NCBI RefSeq assembly: GCF_041431135.1
Contig: NZ_CP107799.1
Span: 5,022,001-5,086,000, forward strand
Source of the DNA: Streptomyces sp. NBC_00554
Lineage (GTDB): Bacteria; Actinomycetota; Actinomycetes; Streptomycetales; Streptomycetaceae
DNA: 64,000 bases
Reading direction: 5' to 3'
Shown: positions 1 to 9,374 of the stretch, in pieces
Layout of the letters: each line of letters begins with the position of its first letter
Position numbering within the stretch: position 1 is the stretch's first letter
The notes under the pieces: generated by a model
Told to the model about the DNA's origin: nothing
The model's database searches: none
Seen by the model: only the letters and a program-made list of their open reading frames with translations
Program-made: the position numbers and the translations under genes

Positions 1-1218
1 CAGCGGCTCGGTCTGGTGCACGTCGGCGACTCCCGCGCGTACCTGCTGCGGGACGGCGTACTGACGCAGATCACGCAGGACCACACCTGGGTGCAGCGCC
101 TCGTCGACGAGGGACGCATCACCGAGGAAGAGGCCACCACGCACCCGCAGAGGTCGCTCCTCATGCGCGCGCTGGGCAGCGGCGACCACGTCGAGCCGGA
201 CCTCTCCATCCGTGAAGTCCGCGCCGGCGACCGCTACTTGATCTGCTCCGACGGACTTTCCGGGGTCGTCTCCCATCAGACGATGGAAGACACCCTCGCC
301 AGCTACCAGGGCCCGCAGGAGACCGTGCAGCAGCTCATCGAGCTCGCGCTGCGCGGCGGCGGCCCGGACAACATCACGGTCATCATCGCCGACGTCCTCG
401 ACATCGACGGGGGCGACACCCTCGCCGCGCAGCTCTCCGACACCCCGGTCGTCGTGGGCGCCGTCGCCGAGAACCAGCATCAGCACCAGATGCACGACAA
501 CGACGCGATGCAGACGCCCGCAGGGCGGGCCTCCAGCCTCGGCCGGCCCGTGCCCGGACAGGGCGGCGGCGGCGAGTTCGGCCCGCCCGGCAGCGGCGAC
601 ACCACGGGTTACGTGGACACGAGCGGCTTCGGCGGCTACTCCGACGAGGACTTCGTCAAGCCGCGCACCGGCCGCAAGTGGCTGAAGAGATCCTTCTACA
701 TCGTGCTCGCGCTCGCCGTCGTCGGCGGCGGCCTCTACGGCGGCTACCGCTGGACGCAGACGCAGTACTACGTCGGCACCAAGGACGAGCACGTCGCGCT
801 GTACCAGGGCATCAGCCAGGACCTGGCCTGGGTCTCGCTCTCGAAGGTGGAGAAGGACCACCCCGAGATCGAACTCAAGTACCTGCCGCCGTACATGCAG
901 GAGCAGGTCAAGGCGACCATCGCCGAAGGCGGCCTGAGCGACGCCAAGTCGAAGATCGACGAACTCGCCCTGCAGGCCTCCGCCTGCAAGAAGGACTCCG
1001 AGCGCCGCACCGCCGAAGCCGAGAACAACGCCAAGACCGGTGAGGGCGAGGCCGGCGGGACCACGGGAACCACAAAGACCTCCCTGACGTCCAAGGCCAC
1101 ACCGACGCCGACCCCCTCGGCGTCCTCGTCCACGTCCACGACCGCACCCACTCCCACACCCGGCCCCAGCCTCTCCGACGAAGAGCAGAAGCTGGTCTCG
1201 CTGTGCGGTAAGCAGTAA
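1..1218 (+). CDS. pstP: PP2C-type Ser/Thr protein phosphatase (5' end outside window)
   Basis: This is the C-terminal part of a PP2C-family phosphatase that reverses phosphorylation by PknB-type kinases. The frame is open from the first base and the start lies left of the window. The motifs GDSRAY, CSDGLS and GPDNITV are metal-binding parts of the PP2C fold. A Gly/Gln-rich linker follows, then one membrane helix (about bases 690-755) and an outside tail rich in Thr, Ser and Pro. The next gene starts 26 bp downstream. The order phosphatase-rodA-pbpA-pknB is the conserved actinobacterial one, which supports the PstP assignment by position. The long Ser/Thr tail is typical of Streptomyces versions. 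Confidence 0.93.
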   Translation, partial: QRLGLVHVGDSRAYLLRDGVLTQITQDHTWVQRLVDEGRITEEEATTHPQRSLLMRALGSGDHVEPDLSIREVRAGDRYLICSDGLSGVVSHQTMEDTLASYQGPQETVQQLIELALRGGGPDNITVIIADVLDIDGGDTLAAQLSDTPVVVGAVAENQHQHQMHDNDAMQTPAGRASSLGRPVPGQGGGGEFGPPGSGDTTGYVDTSGFGGYSDEDFVKPRTGRKWLKRSFYIVLALAVVGGGLYGGYRWTQTQYYVGTKDEHVALYQGISQDLAWVSLSKVEKDHPEIELKYLPPYMQEQVKATIAEGGLSDAKSKIDELALQASACKKDSERRTAEAENNAKTGEGEAGGTTGTTKTSLTSKATPTPTPSASSSTSTTAPTPTPGPSLSDEEQKLVSLCGKQ

Positions 1219-1244
1219 GCAGCCGTGAGGGGCCCTGTCACACC

Positions 1245-2681
1245 ATGAGCAGCAGTACGAACTCGCCGACGCACCACACCTCCACCATCGGCTCGATCGG
1301 CACACCGAGCCGACGCAACACCGAGCTGGCGCTGCTGGTGTTCGCCGTCGTCATCCCGGTGTTCGCCTACGCCAACGTAGGCCTCGCCATCAACGACTCG
1401 GTGCCGCCCGGCCTGCTGAGCTACGGCCTCGGCCTCGGCCTCCTCGCGGGCGTCGGCCACCTCGTCGTACGCAAGTTCGCGCCGTACGCGGACCCGCTGC
1501 TGCTGCCGCTGGCGACGCTGCTGAACGGCATCGGCCTGGTCGTCATCTGGCGCCTGGACCAGTCGAAGCGGCTCCAGGCGAGCGACGACTTCGTCCAGGC
1601 GGCCCCTCGCCAACTGCTGTACTCCGCAATGGGCGTCGCCCTGTTTGTGGCCGTACTGATCCTCCTCAAGGACCACCGCGTTCTGCAGCGCTACACCTAC
1701 ATCTCCATGTTCGGCGCGCTGGTCCTGCTGGTCCTTCCGCTGGTCCCGGGGCTCGGCGAGGACATCTACGGCGCCAAGATCTGGATCTCGGTCGCCGGAT
1801 TCAGTATCCAGCCGGGTGAGTTTGCGAAGATCATCCTGGCGATCTTCTTCGCCGGTTACCTCATGGTGAAGAGAGACGCCCTGGCTCTGGCCAGCCGCCG
1901 CGTCATGGGTCTCTACCTGCCACGCGGACGGGACCTCGGCCCGATCCTGGTCGTCTGGGTGATCTCGATCCTGATCCTGGTCTTCGAGACCGACCTCGGT
2001 ACGTCGCTGCTGTTCTTCGGAATGTTCATCGTCATGCTGTACGTCGCCACCGAGCGGACCAGCTGGATCGTCTTCGGTCTGCTGATGTCGGCGGCCGGCG
2101 CGGTAGGCGTGGCTTCGTTCGAGACACACGTCCAGCAGCGCGTCCAGGCCTGGCTCGACCCCATGCGCGAGTACACCCTCAGCCAGCAAGGCGTGTTCGG
2201 ACACACCGAGCAGTCCATGCAGGCCCTGTGGGCCTTCGGCTCCGGCGGCACCCTCGGCACCGGGCTCGGCCAGGGCAACTCCGACCTCATCGGCTTCGCC
2301 GCCAACTCCGACTTCATCCTCGCCACCTTCGGCGAGGAACTGGGCCTGGCCGGAATCATGGCGATCCTGGTGCTCTACGGCCTGATCGTGGAGCGCGGTG
2401 TACGCACGTCCCTCGCCGCCCGCGACCCGTTCGGCAAGCTCCTCGCCGTGGGCCTCTCCGGCGCCTTCGCCCTCCAGGTCTTCGTCGTCGCCGGCGGCGT
2501 CATGGGCCTGATCCCGCTGACCGGTATGACGATGCCGTTCCTGGCATCCGGAGGATCCTCCGTCATCGCCAACTGGGCCCTCATCGGCATCCTGATCAGA
2601 ATCAGCGACACCGCGCGCCGCCCGGCACCGGCTCCCGCTCCCAACCCCGACGCCGAGATGACCCAGGTGGTCCGCCCGTGA
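1245..2681 (+). CDS. rodA: FtsW/RodA/SpoVE-family peptidoglycan glycosyltransferase
   Basis: A 478-residue polytopic membrane protein of the SEDS family, which polymerises lipid II into glycan strands together with a class B penicillin-binding protein. Many hydrophobic segments run from about residue 27 to 460. SEDS-type features include the segment with SIQPGEFAK, the loop FGSGGTLGTGLGQGN and the C-terminal PFLASGGSSVIANW. The cytoplasmic tail is Pro/Ala-rich. The stop overlaps the GTG of pbpA by 4 bases (GTGA), so the SEDS enzyme and its PBP partner are translationally coupled. The ATG is 26 bp after the phosphatase stop. Whether it acts in elongation or sporulation septation cannot be told from sequence. 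Confidence 0.93.
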   Translation: MSSSTNSPTHHTSTIGSIGTPSRRNTELALLVFAVVIPVFAYANVGLAINDSVPPGLLSYGLGLGLLAGVGHLVVRKFAPYADPLLLPLATLLNGIGLVVIWRLDQSKRLQASDDFVQAAPRQLLYSAMGVALFVAVLILLKDHRVLQRYTYISMFGALVLLVLPLVPGLGEDIYGAKIWISVAGFSIQPGEFAKIILAIFFAGYLMVKRDALALASRRVMGLYLPRGRDLGPILVVWVISILILVFETDLGTSLLFFGMFIVMLYVATERTSWIVFGLLMSAAGAVGVASFETHVQQRVQAWLDPMREYTLSQQGVFGHTEQSMQALWAFGSGGTLGTGLGQGNSDLIGFAANSDFILATFGEELGLAGIMAILVLYGLIVERGVRTSLAARDPFGKLLAVGLSGAFALQVFVVAGGVMGLIPLTGMTMPFLASGGSSVIANWALIGILIRISDTARRPAPAPAPNPDAEMTQVVRP

Positions 2682-4168
2682 ACAAGCCCCTGCGCCGGAT
2701 CGCGATCTTCTGCGGGCTCCTCGTCCTCGCCCTACTCATCCGCGACAACTGGATCCAGTACGTCCAGGCGGACACTCTGAGGTCTGACCCGAAGAACCGC
2801 CGCGTCGCGATCGAGCGTTACGCCACCCCGCGCGGCAACATCATCGTCGACGGAAACCCGATCACCGGATCCGCCAAGACCAGCGGCGACAGCTACAACG
2901 ACTTCGAGTACAAGCGCACCTACAAGGACGGCGCCATGTGGGCGCCCGTCACCGGGTACGCCTCCCAAGCCTTCGGCGCCACCCAGCTGGAGTCCATCGA
3001 GGACGGCATCCTCACCGGCAACGACGACCGGCTCTTCTTCCGAAACACCCTCGACATGATCACGGGCGAGTCGAAGCAGGGCGGCAACGTCGTCACCACC
3101 CTCAACGCCGCCGCGCAGAAGGCCGCGTACGACGGTCTCCTCAAGCAGGGCAAGGGCGCCGTCGCCGCGATCGACCCGGAGACCGGTGCGATCCTGGCCC
3201 TCGCCTCCACCCCCTCGTACGACCCCTCCACGTTCGCCGGGAACTCGACGAGCGTCGACGGCAAGGCCTGGACGGCGCTCCAGAAGAAGAACGACCCCAA
3301 CGACCCGATGCTCAACCGGGCGCTGCGCGAGGTCTACCCGCCGGGATCCACCTTCAAGGTGGTGACCGCGGCCGCGGCTCTGGAGAACGGCCTGTACACG
3401 TCCGCGGACGAGAAGACCGACTCCCCGCTGCCGTACACCCTTCCGGACACCACGACCGAGCTGAAGAACGAGGGGAACATCCCCTGCAAGGACGCGACCC
3501 TGCGCGAAGCGCTCCGCGTCTCCTGCAACACCGTCTTCGGCAAGATCGGCGCCGACCTCGGCAAGGACAAGATGCTGGCGGAGGCCGAGAAGTTCGGCTT
3601 CAACTCCGAGCAGTTCACGCCGGTCCGCTCCAGCGCCTCCGTCTTCCCCGAGAAGATGGACAAGCCGCAGACCGCGCTCAGCTCGATCGGCCAGTTCGAG
3701 ACCGCCACGACCCCGCTGCAGATGGCCATGGTGGCCTCGGCCGTCGCCAACAACGGCACGCTCATGAAGCCGTACATGGTCGACAAGCTGCAGGCTCCGG
3801 GCCTCGACGTCATCGAGCAGACCGAGCCCGAGAAGATGAGCGAGCCGCTGTCCTCGGAGAACGCCGGGATCCTGCAGTCGATGATGGAGACGGTCGTCAA
3901 GGACGGCACGGGCAAGAACGCTCAGATCAACGAGGACGGCGTCACGGTCGGCGGCAAGACCGGTACCGCCCAGCACGGCGTCGACAACAGCGAGAACCCG
4001 TACGCGTGGTTCATCTCGTATGCCAAGCTCAGCGACGGCAGCACACCGGTCGCCATCGCCGTGGTGGTCGAGGACGAGAGCGCCAATCGTGACGACATCT
4101 CTGGTGGCGGCCTCGCGGCCCCCATCGCGAAGAGTGTGATGCAGGCAGTCATCGACAGCAACAAGTGA
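2678..4168 (+). CDS. pbpA: class B penicillin-binding protein (transpeptidase)
   Basis: A 496-residue transpeptidase that cross-links peptidoglycan. An N-terminal membrane anchor spans about residues 8-22, and the rest is outside the membrane. The three active-site motifs are visible: STFK (Ser224), SCN (282-284) and KTGT (427-430). The GTG start at 2678 overlaps the rodA stop. The first in-frame ATG lies far upstream inside rodA and cannot be the start. It pairs with the SEDS protein just before it and lies upstream of the PASTA kinase that senses wall fragments. The length fits the short PbpA type of actinobacteria. Confidence 0.94.
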   Translation: MNKPLRRIAIFCGLLVLALLIRDNWIQYVQADTLRSDPKNRRVAIERYATPRGNIIVDGNPITGSAKTSGDSYNDFEYKRTYKDGAMWAPVTGYASQAFGATQLESIEDGILTGNDDRLFFRNTLDMITGESKQGGNVVTTLNAAAQKAAYDGLLKQGKGAVAAIDPETGAILALASTPSYDPSTFAGNSTSVDGKAWTALQKKNDPNDPMLNRALREVYPPGSTFKVVTAAAALENGLYTSADEKTDSPLPYTLPDTTTELKNEGNIPCKDATLREALRVSCNTVFGKIGADLGKDKMLAEAEKFGFNSEQFTPVRSSASVFPEKMDKPQTALSSIGQFETATTPLQMAMVASAVANNGTLMKPYMVDKLQAPGLDVIEQTEPEKMSEPLSSENAGILQSMMETVVKDGTGKNAQINEDGVTVGGKTGTAQHGVDNSENPYAWFISYAKLSDGSTPVAIAVVVEDESANRDDISGGGLAAPIAKSVMQAVIDSNK

Positions 4169-4336
4169 CCCCCGTCACGTCTCCTTCACATCGGTGCACG
4201 TTGGGATACCGGTCCTGTATCGGGTGACGATAGTGGCCAGGTCACAGAAGGCGAGCCGGGTACGGTATGCCCGGACAGCACACCGCCCGACCACACAACG
4301 GCGGTCGGGACCGACGGAGAGGGCTGGTAGGTAGCT

Positions 4337-6319
4337 ATGGAAGAGCCGCGTCGCCTCGGCGGCCGGTACGAGCTGGGCCAAGTGCTCGGCCGTGGTGGCA
4401 TGGCGGAGGTCTACCTCGCGCATGACACCCGGCTCGGGCGCCAGGTGGCGGTGAAGACGCTGCGAGCCGACCTCGCGCGCGACCCGTCGTTCCAGGCCCG
4501 GTTCCGCCGGGAGGCCCAGTCGGCCGCCTCGCTCAACCATCCCGCGATCGTCGCCGTGTACGACACGGGTGAGGACTACATCGACGGCACGTCCATCCCG
4601 TACATCGTGATGGAGTACGTCGACGGGTCCACGCTGCGCGAGCTGCTGCACTCGGGGCGCAGGCTGCTGCCCGAGCGCACCCTGGAGATGACCATCGGGA
4701 TCCTCCAGGCCCTGGAGTACTCCCACCGCGCCGGCATCGTCCACCGTGACATCAAGCCCGCCAACGTCATGCTCACGCGCAACGGCCAGGTCAAGGTCAT
4801 GGACTTCGGCATCGCCCGCGCCATGGGCGACTCCGGTATGACGATGACGCAGACGTCCGCCGTCATAGGCACGGCGCAGTACCTCTCGCCGGAGCAGGCG
4901 AAGGGCGAGCAGGTCGACGCGCGCTCCGACCTGTACTCGACGGGCTGCCTGCTCTACGAGCTGCTGACCGTCCGCCCGCCGTTCATCGGCGACTCCCCGG
5001 TCGCGGTCGCCTACCAGCACGTACGCGAGGAACCGCAGCCCCCGAGCGTCTTCGACCCCGAGCTCACGCCCGAGATGGACGCGATCGTGCTGCGGGCGCT
5101 CGTCAAGGACCCGGACTACCGCTACCAGTCCGCCGACGAGATGCGCGCCGACATCGAGGCCTGCCTCGACGGCCAGCCCGTCGCCGCCACCGCGGCCATG
5201 GGCTCCGTGGGTTACGGCGGCTACGGCGCCGACCAGCCCACCACGGCCCTGCGCTCCGCGGACGCCGGCGCCACCTCCATGCTTCCCCCGATGAACCCGG
5301 ACGACGGCAGCTACGGCTACGACGACCGCCCCGACCGCCGCCGCCAGAAGAAGTCGAACACCTCGACGATCCTGCTGGTCCTTGCGGGAGTCCTCGTCCT
5401 GGTCGGCGCGATCCTGATCGGCAAGTACGTGTTCCCCGGGGACAACGCGGCCGACACGAACGTGAAGGTGCCCGCCCTCGTCGGCGAGACCAAAGCGGAC
5501 GCCACGAAGCTGTTGACCAACAGCGACCTCGTGGTGGGAACAGTCACGGAGCAGGCCTGCGAGGACCAGCCCAAGGGCAACATCTGCTCGCAGGACCCGG
5601 TCGCCGACACCAAGGTCGACAAGAGCAGCACCGTCAATCTGGTGGTGTCGACGGGGGCGCCGAAGGTCACGGTTCCGGACGTCACGGGCGTGCAATTCGA
5701 GAAGGCGGAAGCCCAGCTCACCGAAAAGGGCTTCAAGGTCGAGAAGAAGGAAGAGGAGTCCGACCGGACCCCAGGTGTCGTGTCGGATCAGGACCCCGCG
5801 GGTGGCACGGACCAGGAAAAGGGAACGACGATCACCCTGACCGTGGCCATCGAGAAGAAGAAGTCCACGGTCCCGGACGTCACAGGCAAGAGCTGTGACG
5901 AGGCCAAACAACAGATGACGACCAACAACCTGGTCGGCACGTGCGTCGAGGTGGAGACCGACGACGGCAACCTGGTCGGCAAGGTCATCCAGACCGTCCC
6001 GACAGTCAACTCGCAGGCCGACCCCGGGTCCAACGTGCAGATCCAGATCGGCAAGGCCAAGACCCAGACCGCCGTGCCGAGCGTGGTCACCCAGACCGTG
6101 CAGCAGGCGAGGCAGACGCTTCAGGCGGCCGGCTTCAACGACATCGAGTTCGCCGACGGCAGCGACGAGAGCGACAACGCGATCGTCACCGCTCAGGACC
6201 CGGTCGCGAACACCCCGGTCGACGATCCCGACAACACGACGGTCACGCTCACGACCGTCAGCGTCAACGGCAACAACGGAGGCAACAACGGAGGCTTCTT
6301 CGGCGGCTCCACCGGATAG
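4337..6319 (+). CDS. pknB: PASTA-domain Ser/Thr protein kinase PknB
   Basis: A 660-residue membrane kinase that senses wall material and controls growth and division. The kinase domain (about 11-275) has the glycine loop GRGGMAEVY, Lys40, the catalytic HRDIKPAN (136-143), DFG (156-158) and SPEQ. A single membrane helix lies near residues 344-366. Four PASTA repeats follow (about 375-650), each with a VPDV/VPxVxG-type opening, and the C-terminus is Gly/Asn-rich. The 168-bp gap to pbpA suggests its own promoter. A strong hairpin terminator lies 41 bp after the stop. The order matches the pstP-rodA-pbpA-pknB group of actinobacteria. Confidence 0.96.
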   Translation: MEEPRRLGGRYELGQVLGRGGMAEVYLAHDTRLGRQVAVKTLRADLARDPSFQARFRREAQSAASLNHPAIVAVYDTGEDYIDGTSIPYIVMEYVDGSTLRELLHSGRRLLPERTLEMTIGILQALEYSHRAGIVHRDIKPANVMLTRNGQVKVMDFGIARAMGDSGMTMTQTSAVIGTAQYLSPEQAKGEQVDARSDLYSTGCLLYELLTVRPPFIGDSPVAVAYQHVREEPQPPSVFDPELTPEMDAIVLRALVKDPDYRYQSADEMRADIEACLDGQPVAATAAMGSVGYGGYGADQPTTALRSADAGATSMLPPMNPDDGSYGYDDRPDRRRQKKSNTSTILLVLAGVLVLVGAILIGKYVFPGDNAADTNVKVPALVGETKADATKLLTNSDLVVGTVTEQACEDQPKGNICSQDPVADTKVDKSSTVNLVVSTGAPKVTVPDVTGVQFEKAEAQLTEKGFKVEKKEEESDRTPGVVSDQDPAGGTDQEKGTTITLTVAIEKKKSTVPDVTGKSCDEAKQQMTTNNLVGTCVEVETDDGNLVGKVIQTVPTVNSQADPGSNVQIQIGKAKTQTAVPSVVTQTVQQARQTLQAAGFNDIEFADGSDESDNAIVTAQDPVANTPVDDPDNTTVTLTTVSVNGNNGGNNGGFFGGSTG

Positions 6320-6360
6320 GTGGCCCGCCCGGGGAACTGACTCCGCCCAGCACGACGGCC

Positions 6361-6393
6361 AAGGCCCGGCTCCCTCTCAGGGAGCCGGGCCTT
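6361..6393 (+). terminator. terminator after pknB
   Basis: A perfect 15-bp hairpin with a 3-base loop (CTC) ends in CTTCGTC. It lies 41 bp after the pknB stop and closes the wall-synthesis unit. Confidence 0.85.
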
Positions 6394-6942
6394 CGTCATC
6401 TAGGCCTGCTCGTGCGCGAGCACCCCGAGGAAGCCTGCTCACTCATCGACCTGCCGGATGGATCATTTTCGGCTATCTAACAGGCCGGTGACCGGGTGAC
6501 CGGGGTCCCTCACCCGTGCGTACCGGTGCACGGCCTTCAGATCGCCCCCACCAGCGATTACGCCGGGCCCACGCTCTCGGCGACGTCCGGAGCGTGGAGG
6601 ATTTCCACGATCTCCCCGTCAGTCTTCTTCACGGTGCTCCAAGTTCGGTCGGTCTCACTGACCGGGCAGTACTGAGCCAACCCCGAGGTGATCATCTGTA
6701 CGAAATCGACATAAACAAGTCCACGGAGAGGGAAATCAGCTATCCGCAGAGAGATCCCTCCTGTCCGTCTACAAGGTTCTTGAGTTGTTTGCCCATGGCA
6801 AGCAAGACGACTGAATATCGATCAACTGTGCGACATATTGCTGGTGGTTGCCCAAGTTTTTAGGCAGCATCGGCAATCGATCATCAGGAGGCCCCCTCCG
6901 AGGGAGATCAGGGCCACTGGCAACTAACAGGGAGAAAACAAT
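6394..6942. other. 549-bp gap without a recognisable gene
   Basis: The left part holds a short direct repeat (GGTGACCGG twice near 6487-6503). The stretch at about 6690-6860 is clearly lower in GC than its surroundings, as in acquired DNA. No reading frame with Streptomyces codon bias was found. The right end carries the leader of the small secreted protein, with GGGAG before the ATG. Confidence 0.5.
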
Positions 6943-7359
6943 ATGAGAACTCGCACGCGCATAGCCACCACCTGCGCCGCGGCGGCTGTGGTCACGATCG
7001 CGTTCACCGGTCAGGCGTCCGCGGCGGAGACCGCCAGCTGCTCGACGACGGGGGCGCGAGGCAGCATGGGGGCGACTTATCCCACAGGGGACCAGTGGCC
7101 GTACAAGGAGTTCAAGATCGCGCTGTCGGTTACGGACACGTCCGCTGACGGGCACCACGTACGGGTTCGCTTCCTCAGCAAGGCGGTCGGGACCAGTGCA
7201 ACCACGACGTGGGCGTGGCACTCCCTCACCTCGGGCTCGGGCGAGACCCTCACGCTCAGCACCACCGCCCAGACCTCGTGGGGCATTGAAGCCACTGGGG
7301 TCGAGGTAGCTCGCTTCGAAGGAAGCACCAAGCTCAACTCCTGCACCGACTGGTCCTAA
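6943..7359 (+). CDS. small secreted protein of unknown function
   Basis: A 138-residue protein with a Sec-type signal peptide: Arg-rich start, hydrophobic core to about residue 22, and an Ala-Ser-Ala cut site near residue 27. The mature part is about 110 residues of beta-prone, Thr/Ser-rich sequence with one Cys near each end (about 33 and 134), which may form a disulfide. The ATG follows an AGGGAG ribosome site. I do not recognise the family. It sits in an accessory patch between pknB and the sortases, and no sortase signal is visible in it, so release to the medium is more likely than wall anchoring. Confidence 0.72.
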   Translation: MRTRTRIATTCAAAAVVTIAFTGQASAAETASCSTTGARGSMGATYPTGDQWPYKEFKIALSVTDTSADGHHVRVRFLSKAVGTSATTTWAWHSLTSGSGETLTLSTTAQTSWGIEATGVEVARFEGSTKLNSCTDWS

Positions 7360-7477
7360 CCGGCGGCCAGATTGGGCACGCTTCCGGGGACGGCCCCGGT
7401 CCGTCAGACTGCTGCCCTCGGGCGCTGCAAGTCGTCCTGGACAACACCGCATCTGCCCGGCGCTTCCTACCGCCCGC

Positions 7478-7588
7478 GGAGGCACCCTGTCTCAGCAGGC
7501 GTCCGGCAAGATCACCGACCTGTTCGGCGTGCCCCGGTCGACGGTGTACAGCCACCTCATCAAGACCAAGACCGTGCCCTGCGGTTGA
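7478..7588 (+). pseudogene. remnant of a resolvase/invertase C-terminal helix-turn-helix
   Basis: An open stretch of 36 codons reads GGTLSQQASGKITDLFGVP and then RSTVYSHL. This resembles the C-terminal DNA-binding helix-turn-helix of serine resolvases (KI..LFGVSRSTVYRHL type). No catalytic domain is found upstream. It is best read as a fossil of a transposon resolvase in this decayed patch. Confidence 0.5.
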
Positions 7589-8225
7589 GAAGACAACTGT
7601 CACGAAGCCCTGAAAGCTACCCGTGGGTTATTCCTCCCTGGTGTCTCGGCTAAGCACACTCCAGAAGTCTTGCGCATAAAGGGAGTTGAGGCCGTCGGGG
7701 CCAGGGGCATTGACACGGCACTCGCCGGGCGTTCGATCGAGGTGTCAGCAACGTCCGCCCGCCCGGCGAGGTTTTGGTCAGTGTGCGCCCACCCATCGGG
7801 TTCGCCAATGCATCCGCCACCGAGAGTGAGTGGCTACGCAACCTGCGGCGGGGTCCATAGCGGTGGGCAGCGTGAGCGGTGACGGTGCTTCTGCCCCTTC
7901 AGGGCCTGCCACCGGAGCAGATCGCCGCGCACTGGAAGGCCGCTTTGGTGACAGTTCAGTTCCTTCGGCGGCGTCCGCTCACTGTCCGCCTTGTCCACGC
8001 GGACCAGTTCGCCCCACACGAATGTACCGGTGGCGGGACGTTTTCACCGGTGCGTACGTCTTCAGGGTGGCGTACCGGCACGTCTTCTTCCTGTCGGACT
8101 CCTTGGCCACCGACATTCCGCCGCAAGCCTGCGCATGCGTCCATAGTGTCTTCATATGTCATGACTCGTTGATCGAATGGGGTGGGGTGCCGAAGCTCTG
8201 CCCTGGCCATACGGCCACACTGTGA
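7589..8225. other. accessory gap with decayed DNA only
   Basis: Apart from the sortase remnant at 7957-8113, this gap shows short open frames in several phases with no ribosome sites or conserved motifs. I see no intact gene in it. Confidence 0.5.
7957..8113 (-). pseudogene. decayed 3' end of a class E sortase gene
   Basis: This stretch is clearly related to the 3' end of the intact sortase gene at 9374-10120. On the minus strand it encodes WGELVRVDKADSERTPPKEL against WGELERVDKVDSDRTPPKEL in the intact protein. Upstream, the match is broken by frameshifts over the active-site TLTTC region. The upstream (right) end breaks off near 8113, before the nuclease gene. It is a fossil of a fourth sortase or of a duplicated gene end. 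Confidence 0.75.
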
Positions 8226-8240
8226 ATGGAAGGGCAGAAC

Positions 8241-9272
8241 GTGATCAACGAATCGGCTCTGGTGGAATCGAAGGCTCTGCGAGGCAGCGCGCTGGACCGC
8301 ACGGACGTACTCGCCAGAGTGAAGGCGCTGTCGCTACTGCCGGACGGCACGCATGTGACGACGGCGATGCTGGCGGCGTACTTCCAAGCGGGCATCAAGG
8401 CCATCCGCTCCCTGGTGGTCGACCACCGAGCAGAACTGGAAACCAACGGCTATCGGGTTTTGGCAGGTTCAGAACTGAGCTCCTTTAAGGAGCTCAGTGG
8501 GATCGAGTCGCACACAGCCTCTCTCGCCATCTTCTCTCGCCGCACAGTCCTCAACGTCGCCATGCTGCTCCGAGAGAGCGAAGTCGCACGTCAGGTGTGT
8601 GTCTACCTCCTCGACATGGAGTACGTGGCGCGTACACGCCCTGTGGATAACTCCGTCCAGGCGGACGCCACCGACCTCGATGACCGCATCGACCAACGCA
8701 TCACCCACATCCTCGGCAAGACCGTCGTCCCCATGTTCAACGCCCTGATCGAGACATCGGGCGAGTACCGCAGGGAGCTGATCGCCCTGCGGGCAGGGGT
8801 CCAGACCGTCGAGCGCAGGCTCCGCCAGCATCACGCCAGGCTGCAACGCCTGGAAAGCCATCGAGAGGACCGCCCTCTCGCCGGAGTCATGGCCGCCATC
8901 GACGTCATGAACGGCCGCGAGTTCGAGGAGTACGTCGCCGAACTCCTGCGCCGCGACGGCTGCACTGACGTCGTCGTACGGGGCGGCAGCGGAGACCGAG
9001 GGGTCGACATCACCGGTCTCACGTCCGACAGGCGAGCGGTGGTCGTCCAGTGCAAGAGATTCGCGCCCTACCTCTCCGTCACCAGCCCCGCCGTCCAGAA
9101 GTTCATCGGAGCGGCCAAGGTGCTGCACTCCTCGGAGGTGGCGCTCTTCGTAGCGACGTGCCCGTTCACCCGTGACGCCCTGAACGTCGCCACCGACGGC
9201 GGCGTCATCGCCGTACACCGCGGACTGTTGGAGGAATGGAGCGCCGGATCAACACTGGCGGTTCTGGAATAG
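8241..9272 (+). CDS. Mrr-type restriction endonuclease with an antirepressor-like N-terminal domain
   Basis: A 343-residue protein. The C-terminal domain (about 215-335) is an Mrr-type PD-(D/E)XK nuclease: FEEYVAELL with Glu229/230, GDRGVDI with Asp256, and VVQCKR with Gln270 and Lys272. The N-terminal part (about 20-130) resembles phage antirepressor or regulator domains (ATT-type start, SRRTVLNVAMLLR, VARQVCVYLLDMEY). A helical linker near 145-210 joins them. The GTG at 8241 was chosen because GGAAGGG precedes it; an ATG 15 bp upstream is possible. No methyltransferase is next to it, so a type IV enzyme acting on modified DNA is plausible. It lies in a decayed acquired patch and is closed by a 17-bp hairpin. 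Confidence 0.82.
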   Translation: MINESALVESKALRGSALDRTDVLARVKALSLLPDGTHVTTAMLAAYFQAGIKAIRSLVVDHRAELETNGYRVLAGSELSSFKELSGIESHTASLAIFSRRTVLNVAMLLRESEVARQVCVYLLDMEYVARTRPVDNSVQADATDLDDRIDQRITHILGKTVVPMFNALIETSGEYRRELIALRAGVQTVERRLRQHHARLQRLESHREDRPLAGVMAAIDVMNGREFEEYVAELLRRDGCTDVVVRGGSGDRGVDITGLTSDRRAVVVQCKRFAPYLSVTSPAVQKFIGAAKVLHSSEVALFVATCPFTRDALNVATDGGVIAVHRGLLEEWSAGSTLAVLE

Positions 9273-9289
9273 TCGCGCCACGACACAGC

Positions 9290-9330
9290 AAGGCCCGAAG
9301 CCGCAAGAGATAGTTGCGGCTTCGGGCCTT
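9290..9330 (+). terminator. terminator after the Mrr-type gene
   Basis: A perfect 17-bp inverted repeat with a 7-base loop, 18 bp after the stop. Its arms contain AAGGCCCGAAGCCGCAA. Confidence 0.85.
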
Positions 9331-9339
9331 CGTCATCGT

Positions 9340-9374
9340 AGGTGACTGAGCCCCTCGCAGAGGCTCAGTCACCT
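9340..9374 (-). terminator. terminator after the sortase operon
   Basis: A perfect 13-bp inverted repeat (AGGTGACTGAGCC) with a 9-base loop begins at the stop codon of the first sortase gene. It ends the minus-strand operon. Confidence 0.75.

Noticed and set aside
768..2204. A 478-codon minus-strand frame opposite the phosphatase and rodA
   Set aside because: Antisense shadow of two well-supported genes; no ribosome site or family motif.
6769..7485. A minus-strand frame of 238 codons over the small secreted protein
   Set aside because: Codon use is poor, and it opposes a frame with a clear signal peptide and ribosome site.
8642..8650. A perfect DnaA box (TGTGGATAA) in the Mrr-type gene
   Set aside because: It is single, lies inside a coding sequence of an acquired gene and has no neighbouring box; chance is enough.
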